From the NCBI GenBank assembly GCA_017622495.1, contig JAGAQY010000025.1, positions 1 to 64,000 on the forward strand: a stretch of DNA of 64,000 nucleotides, in the 5' to 3' direction. The stretch is from Bacteroidaceae bacterium. Its GTDB lineage: Bacteria > Bacteroidota > Bacteroidia > Bacteroidales > Bacteroidaceae. The position numbers and the translations under genes were made by a program. Numbering within the stretch: the stretch's first letter is position 1; each line of letters opens with the position of its first letter. Below the pieces are notes generated by a model that was given only the letters and a program-made list of their open reading frames with translations, made no database searches and was not told the DNA's origin. Positions 25,276 to 36,076 of the stretch are shown piece after piece.

Positions 25276-25388
25276 TCTTTTCGTTCGGCTTGCACCCGAT
25301 TTAATTTTACCATACAAAGAAGAATTCAGGCTTCGCCTCAGAAAAGTCCAAATAAATTTGGCTTTTCGTTCGGCTTGCACTAATTTTG
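25276..25388 (+). promoter_or_regulatory. tamB promoter with a duplicated spacer segment
   Basis: TTTG (25357-25360), a 20-bp spacer and TAATTTTG (25381-25388) form a canonical promoter. The spacer sequence CTTTTCGTTCGGCTTGCAC (25362-25380) occurs again at 25276-25294, followed there by a weaker TAATTTTA. Transcription would start within a few bases of the ATG at 25397, so the leader is very short or absent. Confidence 0.7.
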
Positions 25389-25396
25389 TCATTTAA

Positions 25397-28300
25397 ATGA
25401 AAGTCAAAACGCGCCGATACATACAGTTAAGCTTAGCTCTGATGGCAATCATCATCATCGGAGGCACCATGCTAGCAAACTCTCCACGAGTGCAGCGACG
25501 CATATCCATACTTATCGCTACAGAACTGGAAAACCACATAGGCACACGTGTAAACCTTGGAGGAGTGCGTTGGCTGTTCCCCAACGACATTGTCATTGAC
25601 AGTCTGGCCATCGACGACCAGGAGGGCGAACAACTGATTTCCATTGGCAGCGTAGCCGCCAAAGTAGAATGGATACCGCTCATCAAAAATGGCAAAATTT
25701 CAATACGCAACCTACGACTCTTCTCTCCCCGTATCGCCGTATACAAAAGCACGCCCGAAGAGGAGGCCAACTATCAATTTCTCATCGACGCTTTCGCCTC
25801 CAAGAAAGAGAAGAAGGCCACCAAACTGAATCTGCGTATCAACTCGCTGATCATACGTCATGCCTATCTCAAATATGACATACATTCCGAGAATACCACA
25901 CCAGGGAAGTTCAACCCTGCACATATCGCCATAGACGACCTCTCTGCTTACCTCTCGCTAAAGACTCTCACTACCGACACATTAAGTGCCATGGTGCGCC
26001 ATATAGAGCTGAAGGAACAATCGGGATTAAGAGTCGACGATATGTATATGCGATTCGTCGGTAACCGTCAAGGAGCCACTTTGGCCAATTTCTGTCTCGA
26101 GATGCCCCACTCCACCCTACGACTCGACACCATATGGGCGTCATACTCGATAAGCAACGAATACTTTAATATAAACGACATCCTAAACTCCTCAACAATA
26201 AAAGGTCGCACACTACCCTCGCAGATTACTCCAGCAGACTTAAGTCCATTATTTCCCACACTGAACAAATGCGACGAAAAGGTTTTTCTTGTTGCCGATG
26301 TTATAGGCAACTCTTCGCGTATCAACGTCAAGGAACTGGACATATACACCAAGAATAGAGACATCAGTCTCAACGCCAAAGGTTCAATACACCTAAATGA
26401 AAGCAGAAACCACAACATAGACTTAAATCTCCACGATGCCACCATCACCAATGAAGGGTGGGAGTTCATTGAGGAGAAGTTGCCCTACCTTCATGCGATG
26501 ATACCATCCGAGGTGGTAAGAATAGGACACATCACTGCTCAGGGAAATCTCCGCAGCAACAGCACACAAGGAAACATTACTTTGGATATCGACAGTGATG
26601 CCGGCACAATACAAGCGCGAGCCAACATAGACAATAAAGGATACTACACCACCCACATTACAGGTAAGGATATAAACATTGCCAAAGCAATACCTACGTC
26701 GCCACTAACCCGAACAGACATTATTTTACAGGCAGAAGGAACCATTACCGACATGCAAAGCTTATTGAGCGGCAAGCAGGGTTTGACAATACCTACTGGC
26801 ACATTTAAGGGGATGGCCACACAGACAATCCTAATGGGTTACGAATACAAGAACATACAACTCAACGGAGCCTATAGTCCGCACATCTATAGCGGAAAGA
26901 TTACCATAGACGACCCCAATGGCCAGCTAAACTTGCAAGCCAGATACGACGAAAGCCAACTGCAGCCACAATACACAGCACAGATTGTAGCTGACAGCAT
27001 CAATTTGCACGCTTTGAACCTCATCGACATCCACGAAGGCAGGAGTTTTAGTGCACGACTCAACGGCAACATAAAGGGGAAGCAATTCAACCACATGACT
27101 GGAAGCATCAAGATAGACAGTCTCACCATGCACCGGGAAGGCGACGACTACAGTATAAACTCCATCGCACTTTACTCCTTCGAGTCGGAAACGAAAACCC
27201 TCTCTCTCAACTCCGACTTCATGAATGCCGCTGTTAAGGGAGACTTTACTTACCAAACAATTATGCGTAGCCTTTTAGCCCATCTACATGACTACCTCCC
27301 CTCATTGTGCCCCAGCCACAACCATCGCCACATCACCAGCAGCAATCAATGCCTTGTAGACCTACAGATAAAAGATACCGAACCATTGAAAGAACTATTG
27401 CTCATACCTATCTCTATCGACAAAACAGCAAGCATAGTGGCCCAATTCTACGACGAGAGCAGAAGTGTAGGACTCGACATACAGATACCACAACTGACCT
27501 ACAACGGCAATGACCTCGCTAATGTAGTGCTACAGTGCAAGACTAATGGTCACAAGGCTGAGATACAGGGGCAAGGATCACTATACAATGACGACACACA
27601 CATTGCCGCCACCCTTCAAGCTACAGCCAAAGAGGACAAACTGAGTATTGGCGCTTTGTGGCAGAGTAATCCCGCAGACTTCTTCACTGGCGCCTTCAGC
27701 ACAGATGTCTTCTTTGCACGAAACTTCATAGGCAACTTAGAGACAACCATACAGAGCGACAGCTCACACACTACAATTAACAAATCCTTATGGGAACTAC
27801 ATCCCTTCGTAGCACACATAGCCCCCAAGCACACCACCATCAAAGACTTCCGATTCGAGCACGATGCTACACAATACCTCAACATTTGCGGTACAATAGC
27901 CGACACCCATTCAGACACGCTGAATATAAAACTCAACGACATAGATCTCAGTTATCTTCTTTCTTTAGTCAAACTGCAGGGCATCAGTTTCGGAGGCAAT
28001 GTGAGTGGCGATATCAAGGCTGCGGACCTCTACACCCAATCACCTTTTATTGATGCCAACGTCAAAGTCCACAACTTTTCCTTCTGCGAAGGTCCTATGG
28101 GTGATGCCGTAGCACACGCCTATTGGAATCAAGATTCTACCCGACTGCAATTCAACGCAAAGGTTAACGAAACAGCCAATCACACCACACTTGTAGACGG
28201 ATTCGCAGACCTAACCAGCAACAGACTATGGATAGACCTCTTTGCAGACAGCACCAACATATCATTCCTCAATGGCCTGCTCAGCAGCTTTATGGGCAAT

Positions 28301-29905
28301 GTAGAGGGCAACGCCAACGGTCACATCAGCATAGGTGGTCCAATGAATGCCATAGATCTTGACGGAAAATTGCTTACCGACGCAGCATTCGACCTCACCC
28401 CCACTAATGCCCGCTACCACTTCAAGGATACCCTATACCTCTCTCCAGGAGAGATACAGTTCAGAGGCATCGAAGCACGCGATTTGAGAAATCAGAAGGC
28501 CATCGTCAATGGTTGTGTCACCCACAACAAACTCAAAGACTTCGGATATAACCTATATATAGACGCACAGAACGTGCTGGGAATAGACCTCCCAAACACA
28601 GGTAACGACAACTTCTATACCACTATATACGGTACAGGAGAAGTGCAAGTAAAGGGCGGCCCCGACATGCCTCTACAAATAGACATCATGGCACAGCCCG
28701 AAGCAGGTTCACTTTTTGCACTCAATCTTGCCAGTCAAGATATAACTTCGAGCGACGCATTTATCACCTTCGTAGACCGTACCCCAAAGAGAAACGCACC
28801 TACAAGTGTCCAAGAACGGCGAAGAAGAGGAAGAAGGCAGTCAACCGACGCGACGGAACCACTCATCATGAACATCAGCACCAACATCACACCCGATGCC
28901 ACACTTAAACTCGTGATGAATCAGGCAACGGATGATAATATCAGTGTACACGGAAGTGGTGACCTGCAGGTAAACATCAACGAAGACGACATAAACCTCT
29001 TTGGCACATACACAGTAAGCCGAGGTTCATACACCCTAAACCTTCAGGACTTCATCACCAAAAAATTTGATGTTATTGATGGTAGCACCGTAACTTTCGA
29101 TGGAGATCCCATGACTGCACGCCTTAACATCACAGCCAGCCACACCGTAAACCAAGCACCATTGAAAGATCTTAACCCCGAGGCTACAGACAACGTTTTG
29201 GTAAATTGCCTATTAAAGATAGAAGGCACACTTAACAAGCCAACACTAAGCTTCAATCTGGAACTACCACAAGGAACCGAAGAAGAAAAAGCCATTCTAC
29301 GCAGTTTCACAAGTACAGAAGAGCAGACCAATCTACAATTTATCTACTTGCTCGGGTTAGGTAAATTCTACACCATGGACATCGCCAATGCAAACACAGC
29401 TGAAGGAATGGCCAACATGGAATCGCTACTGACCTCTACTATATCAAACCAAATAAACAATCTATTATCAAACATCATCCAAAGCGACAACTGGAACATA
29501 GCCAGCAATATACGTACCAGCAACGCGTTAGCTGGTGACATCAGTACATGGGAAAACATGGAGATAGGAGGTATGTTGGAAGGACGATTGCTTAACAACA
29601 AATTGCTCATCAACGGTAATTTCAGCTATCGCGATAATCCCATGTACGCATCTAACTTCATCGGAGACTTTGACGTACGCTATTTGCTATCAAACAATCT
29701 TAGTGTCAAGGGATACAACAAGACCAACGACCGATACTTTACCAAAACGGCCCTCACTACACAAGGCATAGGACTATTGTTCCAGCACGACTTCCCTGGT
29801 ATATTCTCCAAACGCAAGAAGAAAACCCGCGACATCATCACTTCTTCCCCATCAGATAGCACCACGCTACACCACAATGCAGCAGTAAGCACTATTAAGG
29901 AATAA
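25397..29905 (+). CDS. tamB: TamB-like translocation/assembly protein
   Basis: The 1502-residue protein has one N-terminal membrane helix (about residues 10-28) and a very long, repetitive beta-rich periplasmic region like TamB/AsmA-type bridges, which carry lipid or assist outer-membrane protein insertion. The C-terminal ~350 residues match the TamB domain (DUF490), with the signature region NINEDDINLFGTYTVSRGSYT, LNLQDFITKKF, and the late FIYLLGLGKFYT and SNNLSVKGYNKTNDRYFTKT. No TamA/BamA homologue is adjacent. A terminator follows immediately at 29911-29935. Confidence 0.88.
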   Translation: MKVKTRRYIQLSLALMAIIIIGGTMLANSPRVQRRISILIATELENHIGTRVNLGGVRWLFPNDIVIDSLAIDDQEGEQLISIGSVAAKVEWIPLIKNGKISIRNLRLFSPRIAVYKSTPEEEANYQFLIDAFASKKEKKATKLNLRINSLIIRHAYLKYDIHSENTTPGKFNPAHIAIDDLSAYLSLKTLTTDTLSAMVRHIELKEQSGLRVDDMYMRFVGNRQGATLANFCLEMPHSTLRLDTIWASYSISNEYFNINDILNSSTIKGRTLPSQITPADLSPLFPTLNKCDEKVFLVADVIGNSSRINVKELDIYTKNRDISLNAKGSIHLNESRNHNIDLNLHDATITNEGWEFIEEKLPYLHAMIPSEVVRIGHITAQGNLRSNSTQGNITLDIDSDAGTIQARANIDNKGYYTTHITGKDINIAKAIPTSPLTRTDIILQAEGTITDMQSLLSGKQGLTIPTGTFKGMATQTILMGYEYKNIQLNGAYSPHIYSGKITIDDPNGQLNLQARYDESQLQPQYTAQIVADSINLHALNLIDIHEGRSFSARLNGNIKGKQFNHMTGSIKIDSLTMHREGDDYSINSIALYSFESETKTLSLNSDFMNAAVKGDFTYQTIMRSLLAHLHDYLPSLCPSHNHRHITSSNQCLVDLQIKDTEPLKELLLIPISIDKTASIVAQFYDESRSVGLDIQIPQLTYNGNDLANVVLQCKTNGHKAEIQGQGSLYNDDTHIAATLQATAKEDKLSIGALWQSNPADFFTGAFSTDVFFARNFIGNLETTIQSDSSHTTINKSLWELHPFVAHIAPKHTTIKDFRFEHDATQYLNICGTIADTHSDTLNIKLNDIDLSYLLSLVKLQGISFGGNVSGDIKAADLYTQSPFIDANVKVHNFSFCEGPMGDAVAHAYWNQDSTRLQFNAKVNETANHTTLVDGFADLTSNRLWIDLFADSTNISFLNGLLSSFMGNVEGNANGHISIGGPMNAIDLDGKLLTDAAFDLTPTNARYHFKDTLYLSPGEIQFRGIEARDLRNQKAIVNGCVTHNKLKDFGYNLYIDAQNVLGIDLPNTGNDNFYTTIYGTGEVQVKGGPDMPLQIDIMAQPEAGSLFALNLASQDITSSDAFITFVDRTPKRNAPTSVQERRRRGRRQSTDATEPLIMNISTNITPDATLKLVMNQATDDNISVHGSGDLQVNINEDDINLFGTYTVSRGSYTLNLQDFITKKFDVIDGSTVTFDGDPMTARLNITASHTVNQAPLKDLNPEATDNVLVNCLLKIEGTLNKPTLSFNLELPQGTEEEKAILRSFTSTEEQTNLQFIYLLGLGKFYTMDIANANTAEGMANMESLLTSTISNQINNLLSNIIQSDNWNIASNIRTSNALAGDISTWENMEIGGMLEGRLLNNKLLINGNFSYRDNPMYASNFIGDFDVRYLLSNNLSVKGYNKTNDRYFTKTALTTQGIGLLFQHDFPGIFSKRKKKTRDIITSSPSDSTTLHHNAAVSTIKE

Positions 29906-29910
29906 AAATA

Positions 29911-29935
29911 GAGCCCGCAATCGCGGGCTCTTATT
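29911..29935. terminator. Convergent terminator tamB / proS
   Basis: GAGCCCGC (29911-29918) and GCGGGCTC (29923-29930) form an 8-bp stem with loop AATC, followed by TTATTC on the plus strand and A/T-rich sequence on the other side. Confidence 0.85.
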
Positions 29936-29955
29936 CATTATTACGGTTTTCTTAT

Positions 29956-31437
29956 TTAGTAAGCTCTAGCAAAGAGCACGCGACGAGCCGAAGGCTTGCC
30001 CGTCACCATGCACACACCCGGAGTAGTGTCTCCCTCGAAAGGAATACAACGGATGGTTGCCTTGGTCTCCTCCTTGATGCGTTCCTCGGTCTCGGGCGTA
30101 CCGTCCCAGTGAGCCAGCACGAAGCCACCCTTCTCGATCTGCGCCTTGAACTCCTCGTAGGTGTCTACAGCCACAGTGTGCTCGTTGCGGTAGTTGAGCG
30201 CCTTCTGGTAGATATTTTCCTGTATCTCGTCGAGCAGGCTAACTACGTATTCCTCGATGCCGTCGCATGAGCGGGTCTCCTTCTCCAATGTATCGCGGCG
30301 CATCACCTCCATGGTGTTGTTCTCAAGGTCACGGCCACCCATCACGAGGCGTACGGGAACACCCTTGAGCTCATAGTCGGCAAACTTGAAGCCGGGACGC
30401 TTGTTGTCGGCATTGTCATACTTCACGCTGATGCCCATAGAGCGGAGCTTTGAAGCAATGCCCTCCACCTTGGCGTCGATGGCTTTCAACTGCTCCTCAT
30501 TCTTATATATAGGTACGATGACCACCTGGATAGGAGCGAGTTTCGGAGGCAACACCAGACCATTGTCGTCAGAGTGAGCCATGATGAGCGCACCCATCAA
30601 GCGGGTCGATACACCCCATGAGGTGGCCCATACGTACTGCATGTTGTTCTCCTTGTCTACATACTGCACATCAAATGCCTTGGCAAAATTTTGCCCAAGG
30701 AAGTGCGACGTACCGCTCTGCAGTGCCTTACCATCCTGCATCAATGCCTCAATGGTATAAGTGTCGAGTGCACCGGCGAAACGTTCGTTGGCACTCTTTA
30801 CACCCTTCACTACGGGTACAGCCATATACTTCTCTGCAAAATCGCCGTAGAGATTAATCATGCGCATTGCCTCCTCCTCGGCCTCCTCGCGTGTAGCGTG
30901 AGCAGTGTGGCCCTCCTGCCAAAGGAACTCGGCGGTACGGAGGAACAGGCGGGTACGCATCTCCCAACGCATCACGTTGGCCCACTGATTGCACAGGATA
31001 GGCAGGTCACGGTATGAGTGAATCCAATTCTTATAGGTACTCCAAATAATAGTCTCCGAAGTCGGACGAATAATCAGTTCCTCCTCAAGACGCGCTGCGG
31101 GGTCTACGACAACGCCGCTACCATCCTCGGCATTCTTCAGTCTGTAGTGAGTCACCACAGCACACTCCTTGGCGAATCCCTCCACATGCTCGGCCTCTCG
31201 TGAGAGATACGACTTCGGAATCAGCAGGGGGAAATAGGCGTTCACGTGGCCTGTAGCCTTGAACATATCGTCGAGCTGACGTTGTATCTTCTCCCAAATA
31301 GCATAGCCGTAGGGCTTGATTACCATACAGCCACGCACTGCCGACTGCTCCGCAAGATCGGCCTTTACCACCAAGTCATTATACCACTGCGAATAGTTCT
31401 CGCTACGCTTGGTCAAGTCTTTCAATTCTTTTGCCAT
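29956..31437 (-). CDS. proS: Prolyl-tRNA synthetase
   Basis: The 493-residue class II enzyme charges tRNA-Pro. It is of the archaeal/eukaryotic-like form common in Bacteroidetes, without the bacterial insertion domain. Motif 2 ([24 protein letters not shown]) and motif 3 ([21 protein letters not shown]) are clear, followed by the anticodon-binding domain ([11 protein letters not shown]...) and a C-terminal extension ending with the typical aromatic VLFARAY. It is transcribed alone. Confidence 0.97.
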   Translation of the reverse strand: MAKELKDLTKRSENYSQWYNDLVVKADLAEQSAVRGCMVIKPYGYAIWEKIQRQLDDMFKATGHVNAYFPLLIPKSYLSREAEHVEGFAKECAVVTHYRLKNAEDGSGVVVDPAARLEEELIIRPTSETIIWSTYKNWIHSYRDLPILCNQWANVMRWEMRTRLFLRTAEFLWQEGHTAHATREEAEEEAMRMINLYGDFAEKYMAVPVVKGVKSANERFAGALDTYTIEALMQDGKALQSGTSHFLGQNFAKAFDVQYVDKENNMQYVWATSWGVSTRLMGALIMAHSDDNGLVLPPKLAPIQVVIVPIYKNEEQLKAIDAKVEGIASKLRSMGISVKYDNADNKRPGFKFADYELKGVPVRLVMGGRDLENNTMEVMRRDTLEKETRSCDGIEEYVVSLLDEIQENIYQKALNYRNEHTVAVDTYEEFKAQIEKGGFVLAHWDGTPETEERIKEETKATIRCIPFEGDTTPGVCMVTGKPSARRVLFARAY

Positions 31438-31614
31438 ATATTACTTCACTTAATTTTATTTTTCCGCTTATATTTTGAAGTTGCAAAATTAATCTTTTTT
31501 CATCGTTTACTCATTCTTTTTTACAGAAAATATGGTAGTATTCCATTTTTTTCGTACTTTCGCAAAATAATTTGAACAATCTATATTTACTAACATTTAA
31601 TATTTTAACGAATT

Positions 31615-32292
31615 ATGAAGATTAAAGCTTTAACTTTAAGTTTGTGCGCCGCATTGCTCCTCAGCTCTTGCGGAAGTTGGAAGAACACAGGTATCGGTAC
31701 AGGTATCGGTGCTGCTGCAGGTGCAGCTATCGGTTTGGGTATTGGTCATCTGGCTGGCAACAAGGCTGTTGGTACAGCTATTGGTGCTACAGTTGGTGCA
31801 GGTGCAGGTGCCCTTATCGGTCGCAAAATGGATAAGGCAGCCGAAGCAGCAAAGCAGGTTGAAGGTGCACAGGTTGAATTGGTTGACATCAATGGCCTGC
31901 CTGCAGTAAAGGTTACCTTCGACTCTGGTATCCTCTTCGACTTCAACAGCTCTAAGTTGAGCGACGACGCTAAGGCAAGCCTTACCAAGTTCGCAGAAGT
32001 CCTCAAGGCTACTCCTGATGCTGACGTTGCCATTCTTGGTCACACTGATAACGTGGGTACCGAGAAAGCCAACCAATCAGTTTCTGAGAAGCGTGCTAAA
32101 GCCGTTGCAGACTTCTTGAAGGCGCAAGGCGTTGCTGCAAGCCAGGTAAAGGATGTACTTGGTATGAACTACAGTCAACCCGTAGCATCCAACGACACCG
32201 AAGAGGGCCGTGCACAGAACCGTCGCGTAGAGGTTTACATGTACGCAAGCCAGGCTATGATTGACGCCGCCAACGCAGAAGCAGCCAAGTAA
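31615..32292 (+). CDS. OmpA-family lipoprotein with glycine zipper
   Basis: A 225-residue outer-membrane lipoprotein. The signal ends in lipobox LLLSSC (Cys20). A Gly/Ala-rich zipper (GIGTGIGAAAGAAIGLGIG, and GATVGAGAGALIG) covers about residues 27-70. The OmpA peptidoglycan-binding domain follows, with ILGHTDNVG and the NRRVEVYM motif that binds diaminopimelate. It probably anchors the envelope to the cell wall. Codon use (many GCT/GGT) suggests high expression. A strong terminator follows at 32321-32346. Confidence 0.93.
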   Translation: MKIKALTLSLCAALLLSSCGSWKNTGIGTGIGAAAGAAIGLGIGHLAGNKAVGTAIGATVGAGAGALIGRKMDKAAEAAKQVEGAQVELVDINGLPAVKVTFDSGILFDFNSSKLSDDAKASLTKFAEVLKATPDADVAILGHTDNVGTEKANQSVSEKRAKAVADFLKAQGVAASQVKDVLGMNYSQPVASNDTEEGRAQNRRVEVYMYASQAMIDAANAEAAK

Positions 32293-32320
32293 TCAGGCCA
32301 AACTAAACGACAATGTTTAT

Positions 32321-32346
32321 GCCCGGCCGATATGGCCGGGCATTTT
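32321..32346 (+). terminator. Terminator of the OmpA-family gene
   Basis: GCCCGGCC (32321-32328), loop GATAT and GGCCGGGC (32334-32341) followed by ATTTTT form a strong intrinsic terminator. It sits between the OmpA gene and the ZIP gene, which supports placing the ZIP start downstream at 32373. Confidence 0.92.
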
Positions 32347-32372
32347 TACAAGACATAACAAATTCATCACCC

Positions 32373-33158
32373 ATGTACCACATCACAGTCATCGGTTTTA
32401 CCATTATCTTCCTCGCCACTACAGCAGGCTCTGCACTGGTATATTTCTTCAAGCGCGATATACCTAAGCGAACAAATGCCATTATCCTCGGTTTTGCCGC
32501 GGGAGTAATGATAGCTGCATCTGTCTGGTCACTTCTCATTCCTTCCATAAACGCTGCAGAAAGCACTTTCGGTTCATGGTCATGGGTACCTGCAACGATA
32601 GGTTTTCTATTGGGAGGCGTCTTTCTTGTGTTACTCGACCATCTACTACCCCACTTTCACCCAGGCACAGGTCATGAAGAGGGGCCACACGTAAAAGTAC
32701 ACAAGAGCACGCGCTTGTTTCTTGCCGTCACCATACACAACATACCTGAGGGGCTTGCCGTAGGACTCGCTTTCGGCGCAGCAGCTGTCAGTGGCGAGCC
32801 AAGCGCCTACTACGCCGCCTTAGGATTAGCCATAGGTATGTCCATACAAAACTTCCCTGAGGGAGCCGCCATAGCCCTTCCGATGAAAGTTGCTACAGGC
32901 AGCAAGCACAAGTCTTTCCTTTTTGGCATGGGAAGCGGCGCCGTAGAACCAATAGCCGCTATAATTGGATACATTCTGGCTTCAGAAGTTGCCATATTAC
33001 ACCCTTGGATGTTAGGATTCGCTGCTGGCGCCATGATTTTTGTTGTTGCCGAAGATCTCATTCCAGACTCAAGCATCAACGAATTTCCTCACGCAGGCAC
33101 ATGGGGGGTAATGTTCGGCTTTGTATTAATGATGATACTCGATGTCGCATTGGGATAA
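32373..33158 (+). CDS. ZIP-family divalent metal transporter
   Basis: The 261-residue inner-membrane carrier has about eight helices. The metal-site motifs HNIPEGLAVG (helix 4) and QNFPEGAAI (helix 5) are visible, with a His-rich loop (HLLPHFHPGTGHEEGPHVKVH) before them. Family members import zinc, iron or manganese; the metal here is not known. The frame is open from 32313, but that ATG lies before a terminator hairpin, so I chose the ATG at 32373 where the first helix begins. It converges with rmuC, 4 bp apart. Confidence 0.9.
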   Translation: MYHITVIGFTIIFLATTAGSALVYFFKRDIPKRTNAIILGFAAGVMIAASVWSLLIPSINAAESTFGSWSWVPATIGFLLGGVFLVLLDHLLPHFHPGTGHEEGPHVKVHKSTRLFLAVTIHNIPEGLAVGLAFGAAAVSGEPSAYYAALGLAIGMSIQNFPEGAAIALPMKVATGSKHKSFLFGMGSGAVEPIAAIIGYILASEVAILHPWMLGFAAGAMIFVVAEDLIPDSSINEFPHAGTWGVMFGFVLMMILDVALG

Positions 33159-33162
33159 AAGC

Positions 33163-34482
33163 CTATCCTTCTTCATCATCCTCCACCATATCGTCCAAAG
33201 CCAATATATCTGATGCTTTATCAACAGGAAGCTCATGCACTTGACGCAGCTTACGAACGATAGCTCGCGTACGTTTTCCCATAACCTCATCCAATTGCTG
33301 GCCAGCAGTCTCAAGATTCTTCTGAATCTTTTCAAGCATACCACCAAACTTCCCAAATTCCGTTTTCACAGCAGCAAGCACAGTCCAGACCTCACTCGAA
33401 CGTTTTTCAATAGCCAAAGTACGGAATCCCATTTGCAAACTTGTTAGGATAGCTCCCAACGTGGTAGGCCCTGTAACGATGACATGATACTGCCGTTGGA
33501 TATATTCAACCAAAGCAGTTCGCCTAATAACCTCAGCATATATACTCTCGAAGGGTAAGAACATAATACCAAAATCAGTAGTATAGGGCACTTCTATATA
33601 TTTGTCATGTATATCACGAGCCATACGCCTTACAATCTGTTCCAACTGATGTGAGGCTGTGGAAATATGTTCCAAATCATCGGCCTCGTGAGCATCGAGA
33701 TACTGCTCATACACATCTTTAGGGAATTTAGCATCGATAGGCAGATACACACAATGCGCCTCTTCACTCTTACCTGGTAGTTTGATGGCAAACTCCACAA
33801 ATTCAGTACTTCCTGGACGCGTCTTCACATTGGCCTCATACTGTTCCGGACTAAGCATCTGTTCTAACAGAGCTGCTAATTGCATCTCACCAAACACACC
33901 TCTCGTTTTTACATTGGTGAGTACACGCTTAAGGCCACCCACATCTTGCGCAAGACTTTTCATTTCTCCCAGCCCCCGCTGCACATTCTCAAGCTGTACG
34001 CGAACAAGTTCAAAAGATTGCCCTATTCGTTCATTTAACGTCTTATGCAACTTCTCTTCAACCATCAACCGCATGTCATCCAGACGTTTCTCTGTAGACT
34101 TTATCATAAGTTCCTGTTGGCGAATCATGGCGTCTAATTTCTCACGTTGCAGTTCGTTAGTGGTCAATATATTACGACTCATTAAATCTTGGATTTGCCG
34201 TAATTGTACTGTTTGGTTCCCTATCACTTCTTTTCGAAAGTCATCTACACAACGGCTTAATTCATAACGATTCTCAGCCATCAACTCACGTGTCATACGA
34301 GTCAATTCCTCACGCACACCTTGCACCTGTTGTATATACCCAACCATTTGTTCCGCCATAAGACGACGTACAGAATCTTGATCTAATGGCTTTCTGCGAT
34401 GATTCAACACGACGAATACCAGTATTATGGCATTGATGACAAACAAGGCGGACACCAAGATTATAGCAAGAACGTTTTGCAT
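33163..34482 (-). CDS. rmuC: DNA recombination protein RmuC
   Basis: The 439-residue protein has an N-terminal membrane helix (residues 4-26), a long coiled coil (about 60-190) and the RmuC nuclease-like domain (about 190-410) with VFGEMQLAALLEQMLSPEQYEANV, YLPIDAKFPKDVYEQYL and GIMFLPFESIYAEV. E. coli RmuC limits DNA inversions; mechanism is not fully known. The acidic C-terminus is MVEDDEEG. It is 22 bp downstream of the tandem ABC ATPase gene and probably co-transcribed. Confidence 0.94.
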   Translation of the reverse strand: MQNVLAIILVSALFVINAIILVFVVLNHRRKPLDQDSVRRLMAEQMVGYIQQVQGVREELTRMTRELMAENRYELSRCVDDFRKEVIGNQTVQLRQIQDLMSRNILTTNELQREKLDAMIRQQELMIKSTEKRLDDMRLMVEEKLHKTLNERIGQSFELVRVQLENVQRGLGEMKSLAQDVGGLKRVLTNVKTRGVFGEMQLAALLEQMLSPEQYEANVKTRPGSTEFVEFAIKLPGKSEEAHCVYLPIDAKFPKDVYEQYLDAHEADDLEHISTASHQLEQIVRRMARDIHDKYIEVPYTTDFGIMFLPFESIYAEVIRRTALVEYIQRQYHVIVTGPTTLGAILTSLQMGFRTLAIEKRSSEVWTVLAAVKTEFGKFGGMLEKIQKNLETAGQQLDEVMGKRTRAIVRKLRQVHELPVDKASDILALDDMVEDDEEG

Positions 34483-34504
34483 AGAAAATCTGATTTACAA
34501 TATT

Positions 34505-35950
34505 CTACATTATCTTATGATGTGTAATACACGAGGGCAACTCCTCGGGATAGTGCGTCACCATTACAAGTGTTTTATTGGGACGCATACAAAAATCATC
34601 AATTATGGCCCTCACTTGTTCACGACGTCCTGTATCGAGCCCGTGAAAAGGTTCATCTAAAATGAGCAACTCGGGATCTTTCACAAAGGCACGTACCAAG
34701 AGCACCAAGCGCTGTTCACCAGAGGATAATGTCATGAAAGTACGTTCCGCCAATGCTTCAATACCAAACACGCGCATCCAATCCATGCAAGTTCCAATCT
34801 GTTCTGGACGTGGACGCACATAAAGCCCAATACTATCATGCAAACCCGATGCGACAATCTCTATAGCAGGCAAATCCTTCATATAGGCACGATGCATCTC
34901 AGGTGACACATATCCAATGCGGCGCTTGATATCCCAAATACTCTCCCCCGTTCCCCGACGGCATCCAAAAAGGCTAATATTACATGCATAGGATTGAGGA
35001 TTATCGGCGCATATCAATCCTAACAAAGCTGATTTGCCACTACCATTACGTCCATGCAAAGCCCAACGTTCTCCTCGTTTCACGTCCCAACTCAAATGTT
35101 CAAAAATAGTATGAGAACCATAACGAAGGGTAACATCATGCAAGGCAATCAAGGAACTTTCATCCACACTATTAGAATATAGTATAGAATTATCCACATT
35201 TTGTGGAAGACGCCCCAATTGAGTGGAAGTTTCACACAGTTCCGACAGATACTTTTCAGTCAGGTGTCTCCTCTCAATTTTCCCTCCAATTGTTCTATTA
35301 TTCACAGGCACTACATGGGTGACAAAATCAGGGATATCTTCTTCACGTGATACCACAAGGATCAATTGCAGACCCCGCTCCTCTATTAAACGTTTCAACA
35401 AACGTGTCAATTGCCCACGTGTATCGGCATCAAGACCTATATACGGGTTATCCATTATTAATACTCGTGGATTCAGCAACAATGCCTTTACGATTTGCAG
35501 ACGCCTGAGCTCACCGCTCGACAACATCACCACCTGCTTATCAAGCAAAGCATCGACTGCAAAATCTTTATACAAAGACTCAGTATCTTCATCATCTGCC
35601 ATAGGAAGCACGTCCCTCACTAATGGCGACGATTCCACATCTTGCGAATGCCAACGCTGTTGATAATAATAATTGGAGTCATGGTCGCCATAACTGTCAC
35701 GAAAGGCCATATAATGCATATTCTCACACACCATTCGATGTGAATATTGACCGAAATCATATTTTACCTCGTTCAACAGAAGCGGATAACGCCCAGTAAT
35801 AGTATTTACCAACATCGTCTTGCCACTTCCATTCGGCCCAATAATCACAATTTGTTCACCCTCACAGAGTTCAAACTGTATATGTCCACTCAATCGATAC
35901 GCAGGATGACGTGCCACTCCATCCACAATCTCTATAACCTTTCTAATCAT
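34505..35950 (-). CDS. Tandem ATP-binding cassette protein (ModF/PhrA-like)
   Basis: The 481-residue soluble protein has two ABC ATPase domains. The first (about 1-240) has Walker A GPNGSGKT and signature LSSGELRR; the second (about 265-480) has GRNGSGKS, LSSGEQRL and Walker B LLILDEP. No membrane helices are present and no permease gene is adjacent, as in ModF/PhrA-type ATPases, whose exact role is unclear. I place the start at the ATG at 35950 rather than a TTG two codons earlier. Confidence 0.88.
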   Translation of the reverse strand: MIRKVIEIVDGVARHPAYRLSGHIQFELCEGEQIVIIGPNGSGKTMLVNTITGRYPLLLNEVKYDFGQYSHRMVCENMHYMAFRDSYGDHDSNYYYQQRWHSQDVESSPLVRDVLPMADDEDTESLYKDFAVDALLDKQVVMLSSGELRRLQIVKALLLNPRVLIMDNPYIGLDADTRGQLTRLLKRLIEERGLQLILVVSREEDIPDFVTHVVPVNNRTIGGKIERRHLTEKYLSELCETSTQLGRLPQNVDNSILYSNSVDESSLIALHDVTLRYGSHTIFEHLSWDVKRGERWALHGRNGSGKSALLGLICADNPQSYACNISLFGCRRGTGESIWDIKRRIGYVSPEMHRAYMKDLPAIEIVASGLHDSIGLYVRPRPEQIGTCMDWMRVFGIEALAERTFMTLSSGEQRLVLLVRAFVKDPELLILDEPFHGLDTGRREQVRAIIDDFCMRPNKTLVMVTHYPEELPSCITHHKIM

Positions 35951-36016
35951 AACCAACTTATAAGTTTATCTATACACCATCAGATATTTAGTCCTGTCCT
36001 ATCTCCTTATAAGACA

Positions 36017-36055
36017 GAAAAAAGAGCATGTCATTCATAAGAAAACGGCATGCTC
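36017..36055 (-). terminator. Terminator of the prs-tlpA operon
   Basis: On the minus strand GAGCATG (36055-36049) pairs with CATGCTC (36030-36024) across an 18-nt loop and is followed by TTTTTT. It lies just after the TlpA-like lipoprotein gene. Confidence 0.75.
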
Positions 36056-36076
36056 CTTTGTTATTTCAAACGATAC

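Noticed and set aside
32313..32372. Upstream ATG for the ZIP transporter
   Set aside because: It precedes a strong terminator hairpin, and the added residues are not membrane-like.
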